Shown: in pieces, positions 34,704-42,445 of the stretch | How positions within the stretch are numbered: position 1 is the stretch's first letter | Layout of the letters: every line of letters starts with the position of its first letter | Assembly (NCBI GenBank): GCA_964527315.1 | Contig: CAZGOQ010000001.1 | Coordinates: 1-64,000 of the forward strand | DNA: 64,000 nucleotides | Origin: HGM13006 sp964527315 | GTDB lineage: Bacteria; Bacillota; Clostridia; Oscillospirales; Oscillospiraceae | Direction of reading: 5' to 3' | Notes under the pieces: generated by a model | Told to the model about the DNA's origin: nothing | Database searches by the model: none | Seen by the model: only the letters and a program-made list of their open reading frames with translations | Position numbers and translations under genes: made by a program

Positions 34704-35672
34704 TTATCGTTCTTTTCCTGAAAATAAATCTGCATAGGCGTGATAGCCATAGGCCGGTTTTGACGCCTTTGCCGCTCGGACAATGGCCCGCTCCATGGCA
34801 TAGGCCGCCATAACGCCTACTGCATCCGGACTGCCAGACGCCTGCCCTACACTGAGGGCGTAGATACTGTCCCCGTCCCCCGAGGTATGCACAGGGCAAA
34901 TGGCTCTGGCGTATCCGTTATGGGTCATCCCAGCTACCTTGCAAAGCTGCGCCTTTGTCAGCTTCACGTTGGTCACCACCACGCCCAAAGTGGTGTTGGC
35001 CATGGGGTTGGGACGATCCAATGTTGAACACATCGCATCCCGGGAGCCAAAGATCGCCGTTTTTTCCGCATTCAGCAGTCCTGCGATCGGAGTGCCATCC
35101 GGCGCAATCACATCTCCCAGCGCATTCACGGCCACCATGGCGCCGACCTTTAAGTTGCCTGTTTCAACCGCATAGGCGCCAAACCCGGCTTTCATGGCTC
35201 TTTCAGGCCCAAACAGCTTGCCCACCGTGCAGCCGGTGCCTGCGCCCACATTCCCCTGCGTTGGAGACACATAGGAGGCGTTTTCGCAGGCGCAATAGGC
35301 CATTGCGGCATCCGGACGCACATCCATTCGTCCAACACCCAGATCGAACAGACAGCTTTGGCTGACCAACGGCACGCGGATTGGGCCAACCGCAAAACCG
35401 ACCCCCTGCTGCTCCAGATATTTCATGACACCGCCGGCCGCGTCCAACCCGAAGGCGCTGCCTCCGGACAGCAGGACGGCGTGAATCCCCTGGGCCGCCA
35501 TCAGCGGATTCAAAATCTGGGATTCCCGGGATGCCGGCCCGCCGCCCCGCACATCTAATCCAGCTGGGCTGAGCGCATCACAGAGAATCACCGTCAAGCC
35601 TGTGGCGGCTTCATGATTTTGGGCATGGCCAACTCGGAAGCCGCCTACATCCATAATATCAATTTCTCTCAT
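34704..35672 (-). CDS. P1 family (DmpA/S58) aminopeptidase
   Basis: This is a self-cleaving N-terminal-nucleophile peptidase of the DmpA/BapA family, 322 residues. VGGFRVGHAQ, LSGGSAFGLDAAGGV and GNVGAGTGCTVGK are family hallmarks. Autoprocessing would occur in PMANTTLGVVVTNV, exposing a Thr nucleophile instead of the Ser of DmpA. Characterised members remove N-terminal D-, L- or beta-amino acids from peptides. It begins 12 bases after the ECF S-component gene ends, so the two are likely co-expressed. Confidence 0.9.
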   Translation of the reverse strand: MREIDIMDVGGFRVGHAQNHEAATGLTVILCDALSPAGLDVRGGGPASRESQILNPLMAAQGIHAVLLSGGSAFGLDAAGGVMKYLEQQGVGFAVGPIRVPLVSQSCLFDLGVGRMDVRPDAAMAYCACENASYVSPTQGNVGAGTGCTVGKLFGPERAMKAGFGAYAVETGNLKVGAMVAVNALGDVIAPDGTPIAGLLNAEKTAIFGSRDAMCSTLDRPNPMANTTLGVVVTNVKLTKAQLCKVAGMTHNGYARAICPVHTSGDGDSIYALSVGQASGSPDAVGVMAAYAMERAIVRAAKASKPAYGYHAYADLFSGKER

Positions 35673-35684
35673 TATCGCAGTCCT

Positions 35685-36314
35685 TTATTTCTTCACGAAC
35701 ACACGCAGCACCTTACAAATCGAACCGCTGATCACACAGCCAACGGCCGCTTCAATCAATGCTTGAACTCCTACATAGGCGCAAACAAACAGGAAAATGT
35801 TGTCCTGAAATTTTGCCATCAGTTCATCTCCCAGCAGCGCCGCCAAGGTCGGTGCGTTGAAGAAAATGATTACAAGCGCCGTCATATAAAACAGCGTGTT
35901 GAGCAGCGGCGCCGCAATACCACCGATGTAATAGGAGAGCGTTCTAGTCCGATCAATTTTGTAAATTGCCCGGAAGATCCAGCCAACACAGACTCCCATT
36001 AGAATCCGGGGCAAAAAACAGTTGAAGACGCTTAACGCTACAACAATGCCGCCGTCATACCCCGCCAAAATCAACGTGCTGAATCCGGTTTTGACCGCAG
36101 TATAAAAGCTGATGGCGCCCATAAAGCCCCCCAGTATTCCTCCGGCAAGCGGACCCAGCAAAATCGCGCCAACCGCCACCGGAACGGTCATGATCGACGC
36201 ATACTGCCCTGGCAGTGGAATCATGGCAAGCCCTGTCAGATTCATAACCAGCATGATTGCCACCAGCAGAGCCAGTTCAGTCAAATAGCGGATGTTTGTC
36301 TTGCTTTTTTCCAT
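35685..36314 (-). CDS. ECF transporter S component, possible vitamin or pantothenate carrier
   Basis: This is the substrate-capture subunit of an energy-coupling factor transporter, 209 residues with about six membrane helices. The segment LTGLAMIPLPGQYASIMTVPVAVGAILLGPLAGGILGGFMGAISF matches the conserved P-G...SIM-PV-GA-L-GP--G--GG pattern seen in PanT-like and related S components. The T and A1/A2 subunits are not in this window and would be shared, as is common in Firmicutes. GGAGG precedes the ATG at 36314. The ligand cannot be fixed from sequence. Confidence 0.85.
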   Translation of the reverse strand: MEKSKTNIRYLTELALLVAIMLVMNLTGLAMIPLPGQYASIMTVPVAVGAILLGPLAGGILGGFMGAISFYTAVKTGFSTLILAGYDGGIVVALSVFNCFLPRILMGVCVGWIFRAIYKIDRTRTLSYYIGGIAAPLLNTLFYMTALVIIFFNAPTLAALLGDELMAKFQDNIFLFVCAYVGVQALIEAAVGCVISGSICKVLRVFVKK

Positions 36315-36398
36315 ATTCAATTCCTCCAGCTGTCGCTCCTTGAAAAGGATGCAACGCAATTTTGGCTTACGCCAGAGAGAGTATACGCTATATTTTCT

Positions 36399-36675
36399 TT
36401 AATTGCAATAAAAAATTAAAATTTTTTGACCGAAACTGATTCCAGCCTTGATCTCGCTCACATCATATTCGGCAGCACGGAACATGAATCCTCCATATCG
36501 TTCAGGCTGTTCCAGAGTTGAAAGACGCAATAAGCGGTCAGCGGGATCAAACCTGCGGGATGCCGGCATGATCCCTGATCGCTTCGATCAATGTGATCGG
36601 CGTTGTAGCGGCACATATCTGCGTGCAGATGGCAATGACTGCAGCAAAAACCGCGCAAAACCTTTTCCTGCTCAT
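36399..36675 (-). pseudogene. Likely frameshifted small secreted protein
   Basis: An ATG at 36675 overlaps the uridine phosphorylase stop (ATGA). It opens a 42-residue frame ending at 36547, with a convincing signal peptide (MSRKRFCAVFAAVIAICTQICA then ATTPIT in two parts). Shifting frame near 36548 continues in coding-like sequence (ADRLLRLSTLEQPERYGGF, then AEYDVSEIKAGISFGQ) to a stop at 36399. No known family is recognised. The alternatives are a genuine 42-residue peptide, or chance. Confidence 0.4.
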
Positions 36676-37457
36676 TTTCCACGCTTTTTATCTCTGGAAA
36701 TCAGTATTTTCAGAGCATCCACCGCTGTGGAAATTGTCTCACCCATGTCATAGCATGGAATGTCCTCCATCCCATTTTCCCGTCTGACCTGATTGGCAAG
36801 CACGGCCAAAACCGCACCCACGCGAAGCCGCCGCAGAGCGCCCACCGTGAACAGTGCCGCCGTCTCCATTTCGCTGCATTTGGCGCCGGCCTTGACCCAT
36901 GCGCTCCACTTATCTTTCAGTTCGTAAGAAACTGCCATGGAATCCGGATCGTGCTGCCCATAAAATGCGTCCTTGCTCTGCACGATACCCAAATGGAATC
37001 GTATGTTCCGCCGCCGGGCTGCATCCCGCAAAGCTTCCGTCACTGAAAAATCAGCTATCGCCGGAAATTCAAGCGGAATGTATTCCCGGCTGGTTCCCTC
37101 CATACGGATGGCTCCGGTGGCAATGACGATGTCACCACCCAGTACCTCCGGATCCATCCCGCCGCTGGAGCCAACCCGGATAAAGGTATCGGCATTGCAG
37201 TGCGCCAATTCTTCTATTGCAATGGCGGCGGAGGGGCCGCCGATGCCGGTAGAACAAACGCTGACCTTCTCTCCTTCCAATATGCCGGAATAGATGGTAT
37301 ACTCCCGATTCTGCGCAACAAAATGCGGCGCTTCAAAATGTGCCGCTATTGTTTCACACCGGCCCGGGTCTCCTGGCAGAAGCACATATTTTCCCACATC
37401 TCCCGGCCGAATATTCAGATGAAATTCCTTCTCCTGTGCGTAAACAAGCGCCATCAT
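36672..37457 (-). CDS. udp: Uridine phosphorylase / nucleoside phosphorylase
   Basis: This is a NP-I family phosphorylase that splits a nucleoside with phosphate for base salvage. The 261 residues include VLLPGDPGRCETIA (phosphate-binding GDPxR), STGIGGPSAAIAIEEL, RVGSSGGM and SEMETAALF, the motif whose Glu-Met-Glu contacts the ribose. Details (QSKDAFYGQ, VLANQVRRE) favour uridine over purine substrates, but specificity remains provisional. GGGAGGGG precedes two adjacent ATGs at 37457 and 37454. The stop overlaps a small downstream frame (see 36399). Confidence 0.88.
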   Translation of the reverse strand: MMALVYAQEKEFHLNIRPGDVGKYVLLPGDPGRCETIAAHFEAPHFVAQNREYTIYSGILEGEKVSVCSTGIGGPSAAIAIEELAHCNADTFIRVGSSGGMDPEVLGGDIVIATGAIRMEGTSREYIPLEFPAIADFSVTEALRDAARRRNIRFHLGIVQSKDAFYGQHDPDSMAVSYELKDKWSAWVKAGAKCSEMETAALFTVGALRRLRVGAVLAVLANQVRRENGMEDIPCYDMGETISTAVDALKILISRDKKRGK

Positions 37458-37568
37458 GACCCCTCCCGGTTTTTATTTCATTATAGCGAATTGTATTTTT
37501 CTTTGCAATGGCAAAAAACGTCTTGTACATGATCTTCCTTCTCATACTTATCCTTGCCCTAAAACACT

Positions 37569-37596
37569 GGAGCCGCCGCTTGATTGCGACGGCTCC
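37569..37596 (-). terminator. pyrG terminator
   Basis: On the minus strand GGAGCCGUCGC pairs fully (one G-U) with GCGGCGGCUCC and is followed by AGTGTTTT. It lies eight bases past the pyrG stop. Confidence 0.7.
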
Positions 37597-37603
37597 GCCT
37601 GTT

Positions 37604-39202
37604 TTATTTCTGCTTTTTTGCCGCTCCGATGAAGTCCCGGAATAGCGGATGAGCCCGATTGGGCCGGGATTTGAACTCCGGGTGAAACTGCACGCCTACA
37701 AACCATGGCTGATTGTGATTTTCCACGATCTCCACCAGCTTCTCACTGGGACTCAGTCCCGCCAGCGTCAGTCCCTCTTTTGATAATATATCCCGGTATA
37801 GATTGTTGAATTCATAGCGGTGCCGATGACGCTCATAAATCACCGGCTCGCCATACGCGCATTTGGCAAAGATACTCTCCTCCATGAGTTTACAGGGATA
37901 AGCCCCCAGACGCATGGTGCCGCCCCTTTCCGTCACATCCCGCTGCTCCGGCATCAGGTCGATGACAGGGTGTTGTGTCTCACAAAATTCACTGGAATGG
38001 GCGTCCTTCATCCCGGCCACGTTTCTGGCAAACTCCACCACAGCCATCTGCATTCCAAGGCATATGCCAAAGAAGGGAATTTTCTGCTCTCTGGCATAGC
38101 GGATTGCGGAGATCATGCCCTCGATGCCCCGGTCCCCAAACCCGCCTGGCACCAGAATTCCGCTGACGCCGCCCAGCTGCTGCGCTGCGTTTTCACCTGT
38201 AACCAGTTCGGAGTCCACCCAGCGGATCTTTACATTGACATCATTTTCAATACCACCGTGGGTCAAGGCTTCCACTACAGACAGATAGGAATCATGCAGC
38301 TGCACATATTTCCCCACCAGAGCGATCTCCACCGTTTCAGTGCACTTTCTGGCCCGCTCTACCATGGCCGTCCACTCCGCCAGATCCGGTTGGGGCACAT
38401 CCAGCGCAAGCTTTTTGCAGACTACCTGGGACAGTCCCTCCTTCTCCAGCATCAGCGGAACCTCATAGAGAATCGGTGCGTTGAGATTGGGGATTACCGC
38501 CTCCGGCGGAATATTGCAGAACAGCGAGATCTTATTGCGGATATCCTCTGTCAGCGGCTCATCCGCCCGGCAGATGATCACATCCGGCTGGATTCCGATG
38601 GAAAGCAGTTCCTTGCAGGAATGCTGAGTAGGCTTGCTTTTGAGTTCATTGCTGCCAGGAATGGATACCACCAGAGAAACATGAATGTACATCACGTCCT
38701 CCCTCGGGTTTTCCTGTCCGATCTGTCGAATGGCTTCCAGAAAAGGCTGCGATTCAATATCGCCCACAGTGCCTCCGATTTCCGTAATGACAACATCCGT
38801 CGGCGTGGATTTTCCCACCCGGTAGATGCGTTCCTTGATTTCATCGGTAATGTGCGGGATCACCTGAATGGTGCGGCCCAAATAATCTCCAGTGCGCTCC
38901 CGGCTGAGCACAGACCAATAGACTTTCCCGGAGGTCACCGAGGAATTCACCGTCAGATTTTCGTCCGTGAATCGCTCATAATGTCCAAGATCAAGGTCTG
39001 TTTCCGCCCCGTCGTCGGTGACGAACACCTCGCCGTGCTGAAAGGGACTCATAGTACCCGGGTCAACATTGAGATACGGGTCAAATTTCTGGATGGTTAC
39101 CTTCAAGCCCCGTTGCTTGAGGAGCCGCCCAAGGCTGGCCGCGGTGATGCCCTTTCCCAAGCCGGACACCACACCGCCGGTCACAAAAATGTATTTCGCC
39201 AT
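37604..39202 (-). CDS. pyrG: CTP synthase
   Basis: PyrG aminates UTP to CTP with glutamine and ATP; it is cytosolic and the last step of pyrimidine nucleotide synthesis. In 532 residues the synthetase domain (about 1-265) starts with KYIFVTGGVVSGLGKGI and includes the CTP/Mg motif EIGGTVGDIESQPFLEA. The class I glutaminase domain follows with the nucleophile loop FGICLGMQ and the C-terminal His-Pro-Glu (FHPEFKSRP). The ATG at 39202 (GGAGGCG upstream) begins the conserved N-terminus; an upstream in-frame start adds unconserved residues. Confidence 0.97.
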   Translation of the reverse strand: MAKYIFVTGGVVSGLGKGITAASLGRLLKQRGLKVTIQKFDPYLNVDPGTMSPFQHGEVFVTDDGAETDLDLGHYERFTDENLTVNSSVTSGKVYWSVLSRERTGDYLGRTIQVIPHITDEIKERIYRVGKSTPTDVVITEIGGTVGDIESQPFLEAIRQIGQENPREDVMYIHVSLVVSIPGSNELKSKPTQHSCKELLSIGIQPDVIICRADEPLTEDIRNKISLFCNIPPEAVIPNLNAPILYEVPLMLEKEGLSQVVCKKLALDVPQPDLAEWTAMVERARKCTETVEIALVGKYVQLHDSYLSVVEALTHGGIENDVNVKIRWVDSELVTGENAAQQLGGVSGILVPGGFGDRGIEGMISAIRYAREQKIPFFGICLGMQMAVVEFARNVAGMKDAHSSEFCETQHPVIDLMPEQRDVTERGGTMRLGAYPCKLMEESIFAKCAYGEPVIYERHRHRYEFNNLYRDILSKEGLTLAGLSPSEKLVEIVENHNQPWFVGVQFHPEFKSRPNRAHPLFRDFIGAAKKQK

Positions 39203-39355
39203 ACACTTCGCCTCCAGACTACAATATTTGTTTATTCTACTCTTTTTGGCGAATTCCGTCAAGGCCGCGGCTCCACTTTCCCTGATCTTTTCTGACGCTT
39301 CCTACCGTTTCTCAGGCTGTCCTTTGTGACATTCGCTGTTCCCAATTGACACAAA

Positions 39356-39577
39356 TCAAATTATATCCAAAACTGCTAACAGAACAAGTACCGCAATAAT
39401 GGCAACAATTCCAACGACCGTCCCAATAAGCTGTTTTTTGGAGCCTTTCACTTTCGACACAGCACCCATTTCTGTTTTCTGCCCTGCGTTTTGCTCCGCC
39501 ATTTGTGCGCCGCGCATATTGAGATACTGCGCTTGCTGCTTTAACTGTTGATTGTTGAAATCATTTCCTGCCGGCAT
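39356..39577 (-). CDS. Small tail-anchored membrane protein, unknown
   Basis: This 73-residue protein is not recognised. A Gln/Asn-rich, charged N-terminal part (FNNQQLKQQAQYLNMRGAQ) may form a short amphipathic helix. One strong membrane helix fills the C-terminus (LIGTVVGIVAIIAVLVLLAVL), ending two residues from the stop, so the bulk should face the cytoplasm. AAGGAG seven bases before the ATG supports real translation. It starts 31 bases after the secreted-protein gene at 39609, in the same AT-rich stretch, so the two may be partners. Confidence 0.65.
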   Translation of the reverse strand: MPAGNDFNNQQLKQQAQYLNMRGAQMAEQNAGQKTEMGAVSKVKGSKKQLIGTVVGIVAIIAVLVLLAVLDII

Positions 39578-39608
39578 AAAATTATCTCCTTATAATATAA
39601 TGATATCA

Positions 39609-40472
39609 TCATCCAGCGTAGGAGGGATAATTGTATACTCCATAAACAACTGTATACATTGTTGAATTATAATTAAACTGACACTTTACAATATAAGAAC
39701 CGAAACCATTATGCACAATATAAATATATTTCCCATTATATCCGCCATATTCATAAGAATCACTTGTGTAAGCAGTATAATCGCTTATGCTATACATTGT
39801 TCCCATTGTAGGCCGACCAATATTTTTCGAATTTTCATAATACGGCCAAGAATCTACATAACTGCTATAACTTGTTGCTAAGTATTGCCCTGTAAGCAAA
39901 CTGTAAAGCATACAACCACTTATTGTATTTGATTGCCCAGTTATTTTAACAGAAGAAACAGATGGAATATATGCCATTCCATTAGGCATAACCATGTTAG
40001 CGTGTGTTGCACTTAGTTCGACAGTATGATTAGCAACAGATGGACTGTATGACAGCAAAGACACCCCTGAACCATCATTTTTGTCAGTTATGTCAATGCT
40101 AGATTTCAAATTTCCATTTTCATCTGGAACAAGACTAAAATATGCAGTACTAACCATTGTACCATCATTATTTTGAGTCGTTACTACAATTGCCGGAAGT
40201 TCGATAACATCTGTATCCGTCATAGGTCTAACCGCCCCCTCTGTATTGGAACCTTTATATAACGAGACAGACTGGAGAGAAACATCTGCATCTTCAGGAA
40301 TAGTTATGTTCATTTTCGAAATAATATTCTCAAAAGAAAGTGCTTCTGAATTGTCTGAATTTACTAGTTTCAAATCATCATTATCCAACGGTAAATCACT
40401 AGCGGTTACAGGTGTAGATAACGCACTCACCATGCAAAAGACAATTGCGAGAGAAAGAATACGTTTTTTCAT
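39609..40472 (-). CDS. Secreted protein of unknown function
   Basis: This 287-residue protein has a clear Sec signal peptide (MKKRILSLAIVFCMVSALS, cleavage likely after VTAS or TPVTA). The mature part is Ser-, Thr-, Tyr- and Asn-rich with few charges, which suggests an extracellular beta-rich fold. The C-terminal 80 residues are unusually rich in Tyr. No domain is recognised. AAGGAA precedes the ATG. The gene is strikingly AT-rich beside its GC-rich neighbours, consistent with horizontal acquisition (inference). Confidence 0.7.
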   Translation of the reverse strand: MKKRILSLAIVFCMVSALSTPVTASDLPLDNDDLKLVNSDNSEALSFENIISKMNITIPEDADVSLQSVSLYKGSNTEGAVRPMTDTDVIELPAIVVTTQNNDGTMVSTAYFSLVPDENGNLKSSIDITDKNDGSGVSLLSYSPSVANHTVELSATHANMVMPNGMAYIPSVSSVKITGQSNTISGCMLYSLLTGQYLATSYSSYVDSWPYYENSKNIGRPTMGTMYSISDYTAYTSDSYEYGGYNGKYIYIVHNGFGSYIVKCQFNYNSTMYTVVYGVYNYPSYAG

Positions 40473-40674
40473 TTTTTGTTCCTTCTAACATGTGAAAGGT
40501 CTATGATAAATTAAAATATAATGACGTTAAATTCTGCATCGGTATTACATCCTTTCTGAACTATTTTGATTAGATTTTACCACGATTTCTTTTATTTGTC
40601 AATATTGTTTGATAAAGCAATAATAATTAAATAATATATTGTAAGCAGACATGTTAATTCATTAGGAGACAGGT

Positions 40675-40708
40675 AAAGGGCTTGTTTCCATCTAGAAACA
40701 AGCCCTTT
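40675..40708. terminator. Perfect hairpin, probable terminator
   Basis: AAAGGGCTTGTTTC and its complement flank CATCTA. T-rich sequence follows on either strand only weakly. It would suit termination of gpr transcription from the right (its stop is at 40989) only at a distance, so its client is unclear. Confidence 0.5.
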
Positions 40709-40874
40709 ATACATCATTAACAGAACTACATGGGATGCGTTTTTCCCCAAACTTTTCTGCTGCGCCGCCATAATGAAACAGCAACCGGTTCTTCGAGAAT
40801 ATTCATCCGTATATGCATTTATTTTTTCCAAATTCCCCCTGTTTCGAGAAAGGAAAACAACCAATTTGCAAGGG

Positions 40875-40904
40875 TTTTTCACATTATCCACAGAGTTTTC
40901 CACA
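40875..40904 (+). promoter_or_regulatory. DnaA-box cluster
   Basis: Three same-orientation 9-mers lie in 30 bases: TTTTTCACA (40875-40883), a consensus TTATCCACA (40884-40892) and TTTTCCACA (40896-40904), next to AT-rich sequence. No dnaA, dnaN, parA or gidA gene is nearby, so this is not shown to be oriC. Confidence 0.5.
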
Positions 40905-40988
40905 AATATTTATCATCAAAAGAAGCAAAAAAATGAATATGATGTTAACATAATCGAAAAAGCCAACCTATTGCTTATTTGATCCTAT

Positions 40989-41882
40989 TTAAAATGTCAA
41001 ATCTCCAAGTTCCGATAATGTCAGATTGTCTTGCAATGCGGAATTAATCCCATAAGAAAGCACTCTGGCAATTTCCCGCACTCTCCGGTCGATATCGCTG
41101 GAGGTGACGATCATGCCAGAGGAAACCTTTCGAAGGGTTTCCTCTTCCACCTCCATACCGGCCCTCATAAACAAATCCGCAGCCATGGTTGCCGCATCGG
41201 TCACCGTTGGGACCCCCAGCGCAATCACCGGTCTTCCCAGCGTCTGCCGGTTCAGCGTGCTGCGGCTGTTTCCAATTCCGGATCCTGGGGTGATGCCCGT
41301 GTCACTAAGCTGTACCGTGCTGCAAAGCCTGCCAGTATCCCTGGCCGCGATTGCATCCACCGCTATCACTGCCGCCGCCTCACACCGATCCGCCAGGGCC
41401 CGGACCGTTTCCGCGCTCTCCATGCCGGTGGTACCCAGCACACCTGGAACCACTGCTCCCACAGGCCGGAACTCTCCAAACGTGTTTGGCATTTCTGAGA
41501 GCATATGCCGCGTTACCAGAATGTGATCTGCCGTCAACGGCCCGATGGCATCCGGAGTCACCTCCCGATTTCCCAGCCCCGCCACCAGCACCGGCAGTTG
41601 TCCACTGAGCTTCAGCATATCCTGCAGATAGGCCGCAATGGAATTTACCGCCTGCGTAAAACTCTCCTTTTCCCGCCGCAGCACATCCTCCAATTCAATG
41701 GTCACATAGGTACCCCTGGGCTTTCCTAGGGCCTTCTCACCCTGGCGAGAGGTGATCTCCACTACAATGGCTTTTGTGCCAAACCTGTTTTCTTTGCGGA
41801 CCTCCACGCCGGATAACTTGCCGCCTGTCTGCCGAAACTCCCCTGCCCGTTCCATGGCAAGGTCTGTTCGAATCTCCATCAT
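40989..41882 (-). CDS. gpr: GPR endopeptidase, spore protease
   Basis: GPR degrades small acid-soluble spore proteins early in germination; it is made as a zymogen in the forespore and processed by removing an N-terminal propeptide. At 297 residues it has the family landmarks RTDLAMER at the N-terminus, VAGLGNREVTPDAIGPLT, VLGTTGMES, IAVDAIAARDTGRLCSTVQLSDTGI and PGSGIGNSR. AAAGGAGGG decides the start at 41882 (a second ATG is at 41879). Its presence is direct evidence of endospore formation. It is divergent from rpsT, a common clostridial arrangement. Confidence 0.96.
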   Translation of the reverse strand: MMEIRTDLAMERAGEFRQTGGKLSGVEVRKENRFGTKAIVVEITSRQGEKALGKPRGTYVTIELEDVLRREKESFTQAVNSIAAYLQDMLKLSGQLPVLVAGLGNREVTPDAIGPLTADHILVTRHMLSEMPNTFGEFRPVGAVVPGVLGTTGMESAETVRALADRCEAAAVIAVDAIAARDTGRLCSTVQLSDTGITPGSGIGNSRSTLNRQTLGRPVIALGVPTVTDAATMAADLFMRAGMEVEEETLRKVSSGMIVTSSDIDRRVREIARVLSYGINSALQDNLTLSELGDLTF

Positions 41883-41967
41883 AAGCCCTCCTTTTGTTTC
41901 ATTCTTTCCATATTTCTCAGGCATCATCCTTTGGCAGAGATTTTTTCCATAAAATCAGAAAAAGCAC

Positions 41968-41996
41968 TTGATTTTCTGAATCAGTCCGTGTATAAT
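41968..41996 (+). promoter_or_regulatory. rpsT promoter
   Basis: TTGATT (41968-41973) and TATAAT (41991-41996) have a 17 bp spacer. The leader of about 60 bases contains a small GGGC..GCCC hairpin. Confidence 0.75.
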
Positions 41997-42062
41997 AAAT
42001 CCCTGCGTGAAGGGGCGAGTTATGCCCTAAATTGATAGTTTTCATGTGGAGGAGGTGTTTTC

Positions 42063-42323
42063 GTGCCCAATATTAAATCCGCCAAGAAAAGAGTGCTTGT
42101 TTCCAGAGCGGAAAATGAGAGAAACAAAGCAAACAGATCTTTGCTGAAAACCAACATCAGAAAGTTCGAGACTGCCGCCGCTTCCGGAGATAAGGAGGCT
42201 GCTGTTGCCGCTGCAAAGGTTGCGGTTGCCACCATTGACAGATCCGCCCGGAAGGGAATTCTTCACAAGAACACTGCCGCCCGGAAAAAGAGCCACATTG
42301 CCGAAAAGGTAAACAGTCTTTGA
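42063..42323 (+). CDS. rpsT: 30S ribosomal protein S20
   Basis: S20 is a primary binder of 16S rRNA in the 30S subunit body. The 86-residue, strongly basic, all-helical sequence starts PNIKSAKKRVLVSRAENERN and ends KKSHIAEKVNSL, both typical. The start is a GTG at 42063 with GGAGGAGG upstream; S20 genes often use weak starts, which in Escherichia coli is linked to autogenous control. A promoter and terminator bracket it as a single-gene unit. Confidence 0.97.
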   Translation: MPNIKSAKKRVLVSRAENERNKANRSLLKTNIRKFETAAASGDKEAAVAAAKVAVATIDRSARKGILHKNTAARKKSHIAEKVNSL

Positions 42324-42334
42324 TCGCATCCGAA

Positions 42335-42377
42335 TGGGCGCACTGCAAGATCGCATTTTGCAGCGCGCCCTCTTTTT
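42335..42377 (+). terminator. rpsT terminator, copy C of the dispersed family
   Basis: GGGCGCACTGCAAGAT pairs (with two mismatches) with ATTTTGCAGCGCGCCC, followed by TCTTTTTC. It starts 12 bases after the rpsT stop. Confidence 0.8.
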
Positions 42378-42445
42378 CTATACTTTCCCCCATTTTTGTT
42401 GTATAATCGCGTTGGATATCAAATTGTCATTTGGAGGATGTATGT

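Larger units (their letters stand above)
40473..40988. other. 516 bp AT-rich spacer without a supported gene
   Basis: It holds a perfect 14 bp stem hairpin (40675-40708) and a DnaA-box cluster (40875-40904). A 103-codon minus-strand frame at 40592-40903 runs through both, lacks a ribosome binding site and looks accidental. Confidence 0.6.

Noticed and set aside
40592..40903. 103 codon minus-strand frame
   Set aside because: It crosses a perfect hairpin and the DnaA-box cluster, has no ribosome binding site and no protein-like pattern.
40473..40988. Chromosomal replication origin
   Set aside because: DnaA boxes are present, but none of the usual origin genes are within 20 kb and gene orientation does not switch cleanly here.
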